A stretch of 64,000 bases of DNA from Albidovulum sediminicola (lineage in GTDB: Bacteria; Pseudomonadota; Alphaproteobacteria; Rhodobacterales; Rhodobacteraceae), in assembly GCF_025751575.1 (NCBI RefSeq), contig NZ_JAOWLA010000018.1, positions 1 through 64,000 of the forward strand, in the 5' to 3' direction. Shown here one piece after another: positions 9,084 through 18,723 of this stretch. Numbering within the stretch: the first letter of the stretch is position 1; the number at the start of each line of letters is the position of its first letter. Under the pieces are notes generated by a model. That model was not told the DNA's origin. It did no database searches and saw only the letters and a program-made list of their open reading frames with translations. The translations under genes and the position numbers were made by a program.

Positions 9084-9781
9084 ACCCCCACCCATGCCTG
9101 CACCCTGTCATGGTCGTTGACCAGATCGGCGCTGCTTCCCGACCAGACCGTGCGCCCCTTCTCCAAGATGAAATGCCGGTCGGCCAATCGCTTGAGAACC
9201 GAGAAGGTCTTGTCGATCAGAAGGATCGACTGGCCTTCGGCCTTCAGCCTCTCGACCACATGCCAGATCTCGGCGCGGATCACCGGGGCAAGGCCCTCGG
9301 TCGCCTCGTCAAGGATCAGAAGGCGCGGGTTGGTCATCAGCGCACGCCCAACCGCAAGCATCTGCTGTTCGCCGCCCGAGAGTGTCCCCGCCATCTGCCT
9401 GGCACGTTCGTTCAAGCGTGGGAACAACTCATAGATCCGGTTCAGGGTCCAGGGATTGGGGGTCTTCAGCCGGTGTGCCGCCGTGGCCACAAGATTTTCG
9501 CGCACCGTTAGCGTCGGGAAGATCTGCCGCCCCTCTGGCACAAGACCGAACCCCAGCCGCGCCACCTTTTCCGGTGGCAAGCCCGAGATGGGGCGGCCAT
9601 CGAACTCGACCCGCCCCCCCCGAAGCGGCAACTGTCCCATGATGGCGCGCACAGTTGTGGTTTTCCCCATGCCGTTGCGCCCCATCAGCGTGACCACTTC
9701 GCCGTCACGGATATCGAAGGAAACCCCGAACAAGGCCTGACTGGCGCCATAGGCGGCCTCAAGCGCGTGAACTGTCAGCAT
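9080..9781 (-). CDS. livF: Branched-chain-type ABC transporter ATP-binding protein LivF
   Basis: A 233-residue ATPase with Walker A GRNGMGKTT, the LivF-typical GLVPEGRQIFPTLTVRENL, signature LSGGEQQM, Walker B LLILDEATEGLAP and the final LIDKTFSVLKRLADRHFILEKG. The start at 9781 (MLTVHALEAAYG) is two bases from the livG stop; longer in-frame extensions overlap livG heavily. It works with LivG on the LivH/LivM channel. In this operon the importer most likely brings in an aromatic or amino-aromatic acid, as such Liv systems often do in catabolic clusters. Confidence 0.92.
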   Translation of the reverse strand: MLTVHALEAAYGASQALFGVSFDIRDGEVVTLMGRNGMGKTTTVRAIMGQLPLRGGRVEFDGRPISGLPPEKVARLGFGLVPEGRQIFPTLTVRENLVATAAHRLKTPNPWTLNRIYELFPRLNERARQMAGTLSGGEQQMLAVGRALMTNPRLLILDEATEGLAPVIRAEIWHVVERLKAEGQSILLIDKTFSVLKRLADRHFILEKGRTVWSGSSADLVNDHDRVQAWVGV

Positions 9782-9782
9782 C

Positions 9783-10532
9783 TCAGGCCTCCTCCTCGCC
9801 AAGATAGGCTTCGCGCACCTCGGGATTGGCGCGGATTTCATCCGCCTTTCCCACCGCGATGATCCGGCCATAAACCAGCACCGAAATGCGGTCGGCCAAG
9901 GCAAAGACCGCCTCCATATCATGTTCAACAAGAAGCATCGCGCAGCCGGTCCGCGCCGCGGCCAGCGTTTCGATCATCTGCTGGCTTTCCAGATGGCCCA
10001 GCCCCGCCATCGGTTCATCCAGCAACAAAAGCCGGGGCCTGCGGGCAAGCGCCATCAGCAGTTCAAGCTGCTTTTTCTCGCCGTGCGACAGATCGGCGAC
10101 AAGCACGCCGGCCCGTGGCCCCAATGCGGTTTCTGCCAGAGCGGCGTCGGTTTCATCCCAGATCTCACGGCGCCGGGCCACATTGTCGAAAAAGGCGAAA
10201 TTCCGACCTTCGCGGACCTGGACCGCAAGCCCCAGGTTCTGCCGCACCGTCATGTCTTCCAGAAGCGAGGTGATCTGGAAGGTGCGCCCCAGCCCAAGCG
10301 CCACCCGTTCATCAGCGCGCAACCGGGTGATGTCTTGCCCGGCAAGATGGATGCGCCCGGCACTGGGGGCCAGTTCGCCGCAGATCTGGTTGATCAGCGT
10401 TGACTTGCCCGCCCCGTTCGGGCCGATCAGCGCGTGGATCTCACCGCTTTCCACGGTCAGCGAAACATGGTCGGTGGCAGTCAGCCCGCCGAAGCTTTTG
10501 ACAAGCCCCGCGATTTCGAGAACGCGGCTCAT
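9783..10532 (-). CDS. livG: Branched-chain-type ABC transporter ATP-binding protein LivG
   Basis: A 249-residue ATPase with Walker A GPNGAGKST (about residues 37-45), GLGRTFQITSLLEDMTVRQNL, signature LSHGEKKQLEL and Walker B LLLLDEPMAGL. The LSHGEKK form and the C-terminal EVREAYLGEEEA are characteristic of LivG. It overlaps livM by four bases and precedes livF. Confidence 0.93.
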   Translation of the reverse strand: MSRVLEIAGLVKSFGGLTATDHVSLTVESGEIHALIGPNGAGKSTLINQICGELAPSAGRIHLAGQDITRLRADERVALGLGRTFQITSLLEDMTVRQNLGLAVQVREGRNFAFFDNVARRREIWDETDAALAETALGPRAGVLVADLSHGEKKQLELLMALARRPRLLLLDEPMAGLGHLESQQMIETLAAARTGCAMLLVEHDMEAVFALADRISVLVYGRIIAVGKADEIRANPEVREAYLGEEEA

Positions 10533-11506
10533 TTTCCGCGCCCGCCGGTCATGCGGGCGATCAGGGCCATCAGCCCGCCTCTGGACAGTAAGACCACCGC
10601 CAGAAGCAGCACCCCCACCGGCAGCATCCAGTGTTCGGTCAGCCGCGATAGCAGGGTCTCGATGATCGTCAGTGCCGCCGCTCCGACAAACGGTCCCGCC
10701 AGTGTGCCGACGCCGCCAAGGATCACCATCACCATCAACTCGCCCGAACGGGTCCAGTGCAGCATGTCGGGCGAGGCAAAGCGCAGGAAGTTCACCATCA
10801 AGGCCCCCGCAAGCCCGGCGCCCATGCCCGAGAGGATGAAGGCGGCGAGCTTGTAGCGATAGGTTGCGACGCCCATCGCCGTCATCCGGCGTTCGTTCTG
10901 GCGGATGCCGGCGATGATCTGTCCGAACGAGGACCGCACCAGTTGCCGCAGGAACAAATAATAGCCCGCGGCCACCACCAGAATGACCCAGTAAAGCGTG
11001 GCCTTGTCGCGCATGTTCAACCCCGGCAGGCTGTTGGTTCGGCGCACCATCACCCCATCCTCGCCACCATAGGTTTTCAGCGAGATGAACAGGAAGAAGA
11101 ACATCTGCGCGAAGGCCAGGGTGATCATGATGAACTGCACCCCGCCTGTTCGCAGCGAAAGCGCGCCGACCAGAGCCGCTGCGAGACCGGAGACAAGAAT
11201 GGCGGCGGGCAGGGTCAGCAACATCTGGCCGGTGCCGGGAATGATGCCCAGAAAGCGCGTGCCCTCATCGAAATGGAAATACAGGATACCGACAACATAA
11301 CCGCCGATGCCGAAAAAGGTGGCATGGCCAAAGCTGATCATCCCGCCATAGCCAAGGATGAAATTCAGGCTCGCCGCAGCCATGCCATAGATCAGCGCCT
11401 GACCGACCAGCCGGGTCCAGCTTGTCTGGCCTGTCAGCTCGGCCAGAACCGGCACTAGCGCCAACACCGCGAAAACGGCCAGCAGGGCGAGGGTTTCTCG
11501 TCTCAT
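10529..11506 (-). CDS. livM: Branched-chain-type ABC transporter permease LivM
   Basis: A 325-residue, strongly hydrophobic membrane protein, with the family landmarks ASLNFILGYGGMISFGHATFFGIGGY near residues 45-70 and GGVGTLAGPFVGAA near 270. It pairs with LivH to form the inner-membrane channel. It follows livH after 12 bases and overlaps livG by four. Confidence 0.92.
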   Translation of the reverse strand: MRRETLALLAVFAVLALVPVLAELTGQTSWTRLVGQALIYGMAAASLNFILGYGGMISFGHATFFGIGGYVVGILYFHFDEGTRFLGIIPGTGQMLLTLPAAILVSGLAAALVGALSLRTGGVQFIMITLAFAQMFFFLFISLKTYGGEDGVMVRRTNSLPGLNMRDKATLYWVILVVAAGYYLFLRQLVRSSFGQIIAGIRQNERRMTAMGVATYRYKLAAFILSGMGAGLAGALMVNFLRFASPDMLHWTRSGELMVMVILGGVGTLAGPFVGAAALTIIETLLSRLTEHWMLPVGVLLLAVVLLSRGGLMALIARMTGGRGK

Positions 11507-11518
11507 CGCCGACCTCTC

Positions 11519-12433
11519 CTAGCCCTGCGCCGCAAACAGGCCGCGCGGTCGAAGCAGAAGCACGATCGCCATCATCAGATAGATGCCCATGGATGAAATC
11601 CCCGTTCCCAGCGCCTGTGCCTCGGGTCCGGACATCACCTGGGCCAGCAGCGAAGGAAGGAAGGCGCGCAGCATGGTATCGGCAAGACCCAGCAAAAGCC
11701 CGGCGACGAAGGCCCCCTTGACCGATCCGACACCGCCGATCACCACCACGACAAAGGTTGCCAGAATGATCTCGTCTCCCATGCCGACCTGAACCGACAC
11801 GATGGGCGAGGCCATGACACCGGCGAGCCCGGCCAGCAACGCGCCAAGGCCGAAGACCGTGGTGTAAAGCCGCCGGATATCAACGCCAAGCGCGCGTACC
11901 ATTTCGCGGTTGGTGGCCCCGGCCCGCACCAGCATTCCAATGCGTGTGCGGTTGATCAGCAGGTAAAGCCCGGCCGCCACCGTCAGCCCGACCACGATCA
12001 CAAACAGGCGGTAGACCGGATAGGGCAGGCCCGGGAGGATCTCGACCGATCCCGAAAAGATCTCTGGCATGCTGGAAAACAGTGGCTGGCGCCCGAAGAT
12101 CAGTACCGTTCCCTGATTCAAGATCAGGATCAGCGCAAAGGTAGCCAGAACCTGATCCAGATGGTCACGGGCATAGAGGCGGCGGATGACCCCGACCTCG
12201 ACAAGTACCCCGATCAGACCCGAGACCAGCAACCCGGCAAGCAAACCGCCCCAGAAACTGCCGGTCTGAATGGCCACCCATGACGCGGCAAAGGCCCCGG
12301 CCATATAGAAGGCGCCATGGGCAAGGTTGATCACCCCCATGATGCCGAAAATCAGGGTCAGCCCCGCCGCGAGCAGGAAAAGCGTAACCCCATATTGCAG
12401 CCCGTTCAAAAGCTGCTCTGTCAGAAGGATCAT
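11519..12433 (-). CDS. livH: Branched-chain-type ABC transporter permease LivH
   Basis: A 304-residue membrane protein starting MILLTEQLLNGLQYGVTLFL with IFGIMGVINLAHGAFYMAGAF near residues 28-48 and the permease loop VIGGVGSVKGAF near 230, all typical of LivH. It is separated from the binding-protein gene by 92 bases that contain a strong hairpin (12476-12509). Confidence 0.93.
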   Translation of the reverse strand: MILLTEQLLNGLQYGVTLFLLAAGLTLIFGIMGVINLAHGAFYMAGAFAASWVAIQTGSFWGGLLAGLLVSGLIGVLVEVGVIRRLYARDHLDQVLATFALILILNQGTVLIFGRQPLFSSMPEIFSGSVEILPGLPYPVYRLFVIVVGLTVAAGLYLLINRTRIGMLVRAGATNREMVRALGVDIRRLYTTVFGLGALLAGLAGVMASPIVSVQVGMGDEIILATFVVVVIGGVGSVKGAFVAGLLLGLADTMLRAFLPSLLAQVMSGPEAQALGTGISSMGIYLMMAIVLLLRPRGLFAAQG

Positions 12434-12475
12434 CGGCCTGGAACCCCGGAAAGGATTTCTGGTTCGCCCTGCGAT

Positions 12476-12509
12476 AGCGGGCCGGGAAACAGGGGTTTCC
12501 CGGCCCGCT
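12476..12509 (-). terminator. Hairpin between binding-protein gene and livH
   Basis: A perfect 14-bp inverted repeat, AGCGGGCCGGGAAA (12476-12489) and TTTCCCGGCCCGCT (12496-12509), with a six-base loop, lies 16 bases past the binding-protein stop. On the transcribed minus strand no U-run follows, so it is more likely an mRNA-stabilising or partial attenuation structure than a full terminator. That would give more binding protein than permease. Confidence 0.7.
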
Positions 12510-12525
12510 GGGGGATTTGACGCAG

Positions 12526-13668
12526 TTACATCTTGCAGTCGGCTGCGTAGACGTCGCCCACCTGCTCGCGGATCTTGCCCTTGGTCACGCTCTTGGGGTT
12601 GCCGGCTTCATCGGCCACCACTTCGGTGACAAACCAGTCCTGAACCGGGTGCTGGTTCGGTCCGAAGGCGAAATTGCCGCGGGTCGAGATGAAATTGGCC
12701 TCTTTGAGCGCCGCGCGCAGGGCATCCACATCGGCATCGCCACCCACCTGTTGCAGCGCCGATCCGATCAGAAGGCCGGTGTCATAGCCCTGCTGGCCAT
12801 AGTTCGTCAGCGGCTTGTCGGGATAGGCTGCGGACCATGCGGCCAGCATCTGTCTGGAAGCCTCATTGTCGAAATCGGCCCCCCAATGCGTTGTGCCGAT
12901 GACCCCCAGGGCCGCCGGCCCAACCGCCTTGAGGATGACAGCATCGAACGAGGGTTCCGCAACCACCATCGGCACCGCGCCCAAAAGGCCAGACTGCTGA
13001 TACTGTTTCAGGAAGGCGATGCCCTGACCGCCAGGATGGAACTGGAAGACCACATCGGGCGCCCTGTCGCGGATCTGCGCCATTTCGCTTGCAAAGTCCG
13101 ACTGATCAACACCGGTGTAGATTTCGCTGACCTCGCCGCCGAATTCGCGGCTGAATCCGGCGATGGCATCCTTGCCGGCCTGATAATTCGGGGCAAGCGC
13201 CACGGCGGTCTTGTAGCCCCGGCCCTTGGCCGCGGCGCCAGCCGCCTCGTGCAGGCTGTCATTTTGCCAGCTTACGACAAAATAGTTGGCGTTGCACTTG
13301 GCCCCAGCCAAAGGCGAAGGGCCGGCGTTCGGGCTGACATAGAGCGCGCCCAGATCCATCGCCTCGGGCACCACGGCCATGGCGACGTTGGAAAAGACGA
13401 TGCCGGTCAACAGCTTGATGCCTTCTTCGTTCATCATCCGGTCGGCAATCTGCAAGCCGGTGTTCGGGTCGCGCCCGTCGTCTTCCACGACCAGTTCAAA
13501 CGGCACGCCGGTGGCCTCAAGACCCAATTTCATCCCGTCGCGGATCTGTTCGCCCAGATAGCCCGCGGGGCCGGACAGTGTGGTGATCACACCGATCTTG
13601 GTTCCCTCGGCCCACAAGGGCGTTGCCGCGGCCAGAACCAGGCTCGCAGTCAGCAGCAGTTTCTTCAT
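12526..13668 (-). CDS. Branched-chain-type ABC transporter substrate-binding protein
   Basis: A 380-residue periplasmic protein of the LivK-like class. Sec signal peptide MKKLLLTASLVLAAATPLWA, mature start EGTKIGVITTLSGPAGYLGEQIRDGMKLGLE, and later FANVAMAVVPEA-type and GALYVSPNAGPSPLAG segments of the type I periplasmic-binding fold. The ATG at 13668 follows AGGAG; the frame extends upstream without signal. It sits between nbaC and livH, so the whole importer is embedded in the aromatic catabolic operon and probably binds an aromatic amino acid or acid. Confidence 0.9.
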   Translation of the reverse strand: MKKLLLTASLVLAAATPLWAEGTKIGVITTLSGPAGYLGEQIRDGMKLGLEATGVPFELVVEDDGRDPNTGLQIADRMMNEEGIKLLTGIVFSNVAMAVVPEAMDLGALYVSPNAGPSPLAGAKCNANYFVVSWQNDSLHEAAGAAAKGRGYKTAVALAPNYQAGKDAIAGFSREFGGEVSEIYTGVDQSDFASEMAQIRDRAPDVVFQFHPGGQGIAFLKQYQQSGLLGAVPMVVAEPSFDAVILKAVGPAALGVIGTTHWGADFDNEASRQMLAAWSAAYPDKPLTNYGQQGYDTGLLIGSALQQVGGDADVDALRAALKEANFISTRGNFAFGPNQHPVQDWFVTEVVADEAGNPKSVTKGKIREQVGDVYAADCKM

Positions 13669-13757
13669 CGCACTCTCCTGTTGGTCGTTATTGGTCGTGT
13701 TCTTTGGCTTTGGCCCATGATGGTGCAGGCTTTCGCTGTGCTTCAAGCACAATATAC

Positions 13758-14321
<564 letters not shown>

Positions 14322-15278
14322 TCAGGCCAGCTTCAGGCCGCAGTTTTCAAACGCTTGTTTCGTTGCGGCCATCTCAGCCCTCGTCAGCTCCAGAAGCGGC
14401 GGGCGCACCCGGCCGCCGGTCTGGCCCAGAAGCTCCTGCCAGTATTTCTGATGCGCGTGGGGCTTCTCGGACGGCCGGGTGGCGCGCAGGGCCTGGCGAA
14501 CCGGCTCAAGACTGTCGCGCAGCACGCGGGCTTCGTCGGCCTTTCCGGCAAAGGCAAGATCGGTGTAGTCGCGCATCCGCCGGTCGGCGGCCGTCTGGAT
14601 CAGATAGGGCGGCGATGAACAGAGATAAAGCCGCCAGCCAAGTTCAAGGATGTTGTCCAGCCATTCTTCCTCGGAGGCAGTGGAAACCAGAATCCGGTCA
14701 CCGGCAAGCCTCGTCAGTTCCGCATACATGTCCCGCGGAACCGAATACTTGATGGCCACGACCGTCTCGATATCGGCCAGCCGGTTGCACAGCTGCGGGC
14801 TCATCAGATAGCCCGAATCCGGGTGGCTCCAAAGCGCGATACCAATATCGACCTTGCTGGCGATGGTCTCATAGTAGCGGACCAGGGTTTCGTCCTGCTG
14901 CCTGAAGAAGTGCAGAACCGGCGCGTGAACCACAATGTAATCGGCGCCGCAGTTCTGGGCATGACGGGCCAGATCAATCACCACATCCATGTTCTGGTCT
15001 GAACAGGACATGATCGTCTGTGCCCGTCCGTCCGCCGCCCTGACCGCCAGATCGAAGGCGCGCTTGCGCTCGTCGATCGACATTGAAAAGAACTCGCCCT
15101 GCTTGCCGGCGATGAAGAACCCGTCGATCCCCAGATCTTCGATCCAGTGGTTCATGTTGCGGGCAAAGCCCTCCTCGTCGATGGAGAGGTCTGCGCGGAA
15201 CGGCATGAGCGCCGCCGCCCATATCCCCTTCGTATGGGCAAAGGCGTGGGCCTTGGCGTCCTTGCGGCTGTATTTCAT
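14322..15278 (-). CDS. Dihydrodipicolinate synthase/N-acetylneuraminate lyase family aldolase
   Basis: A 318-residue TIM-barrel class I aldolase. The Schiff-base lysine is in VVAIKYSVP (about residue 169) and the pyruvate-carboxylate loop appears as GKQGEFFSMS (about residues 58-67, GTTGE in classical members). The tyrosine of the usual TPYY segment is not evident: the equivalent stretch reads VVHAPVLHF. Such departures occur in hydratase-aldolases acting on aromatic-derived pyruvates. The gene overlaps the aldehyde dehydrogenase gene (ATGA) and precedes nbaC, so it probably cleaves or condenses an intermediate of ring degradation. Not expected to be the lysine enzyme DapA. Confidence 0.83.
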   Translation of the reverse strand: MKYSRKDAKAHAFAHTKGIWAAALMPFRADLSIDEEGFARNMNHWIEDLGIDGFFIAGKQGEFFSMSIDERKRAFDLAVRAADGRAQTIMSCSDQNMDVVIDLARHAQNCGADYIVVHAPVLHFFRQQDETLVRYYETIASKVDIGIALWSHPDSGYLMSPQLCNRLADIETVVAIKYSVPRDMYAELTRLAGDRILVSTASEEEWLDNILELGWRLYLCSSPPYLIQTAADRRMRDYTDLAFAGKADEARVLRDSLEPVRQALRATRPSEKPHAHQKYWQELLGQTGGRVRPPLLELTRAEMAATKQAFENCGLKLA

Positions 15279-16741
15279 GCTTTGGCTCCTGCGACAGTCG
15301 GTTCGGTTTCAAGCTCCATCCGATGCGAAATGGTCTTGGTGACGGTGTAGTGATGCAGCCCCTCCGACCCGCCTTCGCGCCCATGGCCAGAATATTTCAC
15401 GCCGCCGAACGGCACTTCGGCCACCGATGCCTCAAGCGTATTGATCGAAAGTGTCCCGGCCTCGATCTCGTTGGTCAACCGCTCGACATTGGCGGCGGAA
15501 TGGGTAAAGGCATACGAGGCCAGCCCATAGGGCAGGGCATTGGCGCGGGTGATGGCCTCGCCCAGATTGGCCACCGGGTTGATAATGGCCACCGGGCCAA
15601 AGGGTTCTTCCGTCATAACGCGGGCATTGTCCGGCACATCCGCAAGCACGGTGACAGGGAAAAAGTAGCCCGGCCCTTTGGGGCGCGTGCCGCCGGCAAG
15701 CACCCTGGCCCCCTTGGCGCGGGCATCTTCCACCAGCGCATCAAGCGCGGCGATGCGGCGGATATTGGCCACCGGCCCCATCTCCGTTGCCGGGTCCAGC
15801 CCGTTACCCATGCGCACCCGTGCGGCCCGTTCCGCAAAGGCGCGGGCAAAGGTCTCGCAGCGCTTCTCCGCCACGAAAAACCGGGTGGGCGAGGTGCAGA
15901 CCTGCCCGGAGTTGCGGGCCTTGCGCACCGCCGAAATCACCCCCGCCGCCTGGGCATCGACATCATCGCAAACGATGACCGGGGCGTGGCCACCCAGTTC
16001 CATCAGAACCGGCGTCATCGACCTGGCGGCCATTTCGGTCAAGTGAACCCCGACCGAGGTCGAGCCGGTAAAGGCGACCACACGCACCTTGTCTTGTGGT
16101 ATCAGATAGGAGGAAATCTCGGACGGGTGGCCAAACACAAGGTTCAGCACCCCGGCGGGCAGGCCGGCATCCTGAAAGGCGCGGGCGATATGAACTGCCC
16201 CCGCAGGGGTTTCCTCGGCGGCCTTTAGGATGATCGAACAGCCCGAGGCAAGCGCGCCCGCAATCTTGCGTGCGGGTTGGCTAAGCGGAAAGTTCCAGGG
16301 CGAGAAACCGGCAACGATGCCCGCCGCCTCGCGTACCACGGTATAGCGGATGCCGGGCACCGATGGCACGACCTGCCCGAAAAGCCGCTGGGCCTCGCCC
16401 GCGTCCCATTCGAAGAACTCGGCGCCACGGATTACCTCAAGCCTTGCCTGCATCAGCGGCTTGCCATTTTCCATGGTGATCGACGGGGCGATATCGTTCA
16501 TGCGTTCGCGCAGCAGCGCCGCCGCCTTCACGATGATCTGCGCCCGGACCCGTGGCGCGGTGCGGCTCCAGATGCGGTGCCCGCGTTCCGCGGCCTCAAG
16601 CGCCAGATCCAGCTCCGCCTGCCCAGCAACGGGGAGCCGGCCGATCTCGTCCTCGGTGGCCGGGTTCAGGACCGGCAGCGTTTCGCTGGTGGCAAGCCAG
16701 CGGTTGTCGATGAAAAGTCTCGGCTCGGGGTAAAGGGTCAT
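15275..16741 (-). CDS. NAD(P)-dependent aldehyde dehydrogenase, succinate-semialdehyde type
   Basis: A 488-residue ALDH, first gene of the minus-strand operon. Visible: the cofactor segment FSPWNFPLSQPARKIAGALASG, FTGSTSVG, catalytic glutamate in MELGGHAPVIV, the nucleophile cysteine in NSGQVCTSPTRF and the late EEPFGPVAIINP. The profile is that of GabD-like semialdehyde dehydrogenases; 2-aminomuconate semialdehyde dehydrogenase would be a pathway-consistent alternative. Start chosen at MTLYPEPRLF (16741) behind AAGG; an in-frame extension to 16786 is possible. It is divergent from the LysR gene. Confidence 0.88.
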   Translation of the reverse strand: MTLYPEPRLFIDNRWLATSETLPVLNPATEDEIGRLPVAGQAELDLALEAAERGHRIWSRTAPRVRAQIIVKAAALLRERMNDIAPSITMENGKPLMQARLEVIRGAEFFEWDAGEAQRLFGQVVPSVPGIRYTVVREAAGIVAGFSPWNFPLSQPARKIAGALASGCSIILKAAEETPAGAVHIARAFQDAGLPAGVLNLVFGHPSEISSYLIPQDKVRVVAFTGSTSVGVHLTEMAARSMTPVLMELGGHAPVIVCDDVDAQAAGVISAVRKARNSGQVCTSPTRFFVAEKRCETFARAFAERAARVRMGNGLDPATEMGPVANIRRIAALDALVEDARAKGARVLAGGTRPKGPGYFFPVTVLADVPDNARVMTEEPFGPVAIINPVANLGEAITRANALPYGLASYAFTHSAANVERLTNEIEAGTLSINTLEASVAEVPFGGVKYSGHGREGGSEGLHHYTVTKTISHRMELETEPTVAGAKA

Positions 16742-16816
16742 GGCGTGGCCTTCGATATGTCCGGCCCGATTAAGGCGCACTGGCATATTGAACGCAAATG
16801 AAGTAATCGAAGTTAT

Positions 16817-16835
16817 ATATTCTTAATTGGAATAT
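16817..16835. promoter_or_regulatory. LysR-type operator candidate
   Basis: ATATTC-N7-GAATAT (16817-16822 and 16830-16835) is a perfect inverted repeat in an AT-rich patch, ending six bases before the regulator ATG in the 99-base divergent gap. Position and the dyad with an AT-rich core suit a LysR autoregulatory/activation site. Confidence 0.55.
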
Positions 16836-16840
16836 CAGAC

Positions 16841-17794
16841 ATGGCCCCCATCCCGCGTCTTGAAACCCGTCTGTCCCTTCGCCACCTGACCCTGCTGACC
16901 GCCATCGACCGGGAGGGCAGTCTGCTGGGCGCGGCGCAAAGCGTTGGGCTGACGCAATCGGCCGTGACGAAGGCGCTGCAAGAGGCCGAGGCCGTGGTGG
17001 GAACCCGCCTGTTTGAGCGCACCAATCGCGGTGCGCTGGCGACGCAGGAAGGGCAGGTGCTGCTGGCCCATGCCAAGCTGGTTCTGACACAGCTTCGCCA
17101 TGCGGGTCAGGAGCTCGAGGATATGCGCACGGGCTCGGGCGGGCGGGTTGCGGTAGGGGTTCTGGTCTCGGCGGCGGTGTCGATCCTGCCGATGGCGATT
17201 GCCGCTGTCATGAAGGACCGCCCCAATCTTGCGGTGAAGGTGATCGAAGGCACCAATGATGTGCTGATGCCCCTGTTGCGCACGGGGGAGCTGGATCTGG
17301 TGATTGGTCGCCTGCCCGTCTTTTCCTCCGGCAGCGGCATTGCCGAAGAAACGCTGTGCGAGGATTACGCAAGCATCGTCCTGCGCCGGGGCCACCCGCT
17401 GCTTGAGCGCAAGCAGCTTGGCCTTGGGGATCTGATGGGCCACCCGTGGATCTTGCCTCGACACGAAACCAGCCTGCGCCGCCAGATTGATGAGGCATTC
17501 CGGCAGGCCGGATTGCGCGCCCCGATCAATATCGTTGAATCGGTTTCGCTCCTGACCAACCGCGCGCTTGTACTGCGGGCCAACTACCTCGCGGTCTGGC
17601 CGGTGCAACTGGCCCAGACCGAGCGCGATCTGGGGCTTGTGCAGATCCTTGACATCGACCTGCCCACCACCCGCCGCCCGATCGGTATTTCAACCCGCCG
17701 CGATGCCCGGCTTTCCCCGGCGGCAGAAACCCTGATCAAGGCGCTGCGCCATGAGGCGGCGCGGACGGCGGCCGGCATGGCCCATTCGTCGTAA
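16841..17794 (+). CDS. LysR-family transcriptional regulator
   Basis: A 317-residue regulator with the N-terminal winged helix (LSLRHLTLLTAIDREGSLLGAAQSVGLTQSAVTKALQEAE, about residues 13-53; RLFERTNRGALAT next) and a periplasmic-binding-like effector domain from about residue 95. The divergent position beside the ALDH/aldolase/nbaC operon makes it that operon's likely activator, responding to a pathway intermediate. Confidence 0.9.
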   Translation: MAPIPRLETRLSLRHLTLLTAIDREGSLLGAAQSVGLTQSAVTKALQEAEAVVGTRLFERTNRGALATQEGQVLLAHAKLVLTQLRHAGQELEDMRTGSGGRVAVGVLVSAAVSILPMAIAAVMKDRPNLAVKVIEGTNDVLMPLLRTGELDLVIGRLPVFSSGSGIAEETLCEDYASIVLRRGHPLLERKQLGLGDLMGHPWILPRHETSLRRQIDEAFRQAGLRAPINIVESVSLLTNRALVLRANYLAVWPVQLAQTERDLGLVQILDIDLPTTRRPIGISTRRDARLSPAAETLIKALRHEAARTAAGMAHSS

Positions 17795-18059
17795 AACCCG
17801 GATAGATCGATTATGCTTTTTGTTGAAGAACTCGAAGCGATCGCACTCCGGGTGCCGGCTGGGCTGTAGGCAGACCTCGTGTTAAGCGGCGTGATTACCC
17901 TGGATGAGCGTCAGCAGCCCAGCATGGCGTGTTCCTCTGTCGCGCAGCCCTCAATTCGGGTCCGTTGCATTAACGGAATAGAGCGGCGTTTATCGTCGGG
18001 GATGCTCGCCGTTCACGCAGCGTCCCGGAACAGTCTTTCTACAAAGACAGTCTCGTTGA
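17795..18059. other. Non-coding stretch, no recognisable gene
   Basis: Short open frames only, with stops in all frames and no conserved translation that I recognise. It lies between the LysR gene and transposase fragments and is probably decayed mobile-element sequence. Confidence 0.5.
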
Positions 18060-18285
18060 TTACCCCTGTCTCACAATTCTCGAACAGGTCTTCTCGAATG
18101 GTGCAGAAGGTACCATACCAGCGAGCGCAGCCTTGGCTCCGGCCAGCGTCTGGAACCCGCGCATGGGGCGCAATCGATGCTTCGCCCCGACCTCATGCTC
18201 GCGCAATATGCCGATGATCTGCCCGTCCGTGTATCTCGAGCGATTCATCGTCCGTCCCTTCGTTGGGCCAGACCCTAGCATCAGA
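18060..18285 (-). mobile_element. IS3 orfA start joined to IS6-like C-terminal sequence
   Basis: Minus-strand translation from 18248 starts MNRSRYTDGQIIGILREHEVG, an IS3 OrfA opening nearly identical to the one at the left edge of the window, then passes without a break into AKHRLRPMRGFQTLAGAKA, which resembles the KxRxRPMxGFKS segment near the C-terminus of IS6-family transposases. The upstream leader (18249-18285) matches that of the left-edge element. This is a chimeric, inactive fragment. Confidence 0.55.
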
Positions 18286-18299
18286 TGGAAGAATTCTCG

Positions 18300-18598
18300 G
18301 GGGGCACAGCAACAAGCTTCGGTCATATGGTGCTGCCTTGAGGCATCCCGACGCGGTCTACCGGCAGGAAACAGGACGCTGGATGAACAACCGGGTGGAG
18401 AGTTCACATCTTCCGTTCCGACGTCGGGAACGAGCCATGCTCCGCTTTCGGCGGATGCGAAGTTTGCGGAAGTTCGCCGCCGTTCACGCTTCCGTCTGCA
18501 ACCACTTCAATCAGGAATGCAGCCTCTCCAGCAGGCCCCTCTTCAAGCAGAACCGCGCCGCCGCTCTCGACGGGTGGCGCGGTCTCTACGCGGCATAA
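18300..18598 (+). mobile_element. IS6-family transposase C-terminal fragment
   Basis: The plus strand encodes VYRQETGRWMNNRVESSHL then PFRRRERAMLRFRRMRSL and later HASVCNHFNQE, followed by RAAALDGWRGLYAA and a stop. This is the conserved C-terminus of IS6-family (IS26-like) DDE transposases (RxNNRAExSHxPxRRRER). The N-terminal two thirds are missing; the region upstream is replaced by IS3 leader sequence, so it is a dead fragment. Confidence 0.78.
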
Positions 18599-18723
18599 GG
18601 GACAGCTGTCCTCGTGGAGACTGGTTCGCATTCGCCTGATGGTGTGCACGGCTCCACCTCGACGGCATCGCAACGCGCCATGCTGGTGCTGTCGTAACCC
18701 AACGGAGGGAGGGAGCCGCCCAC

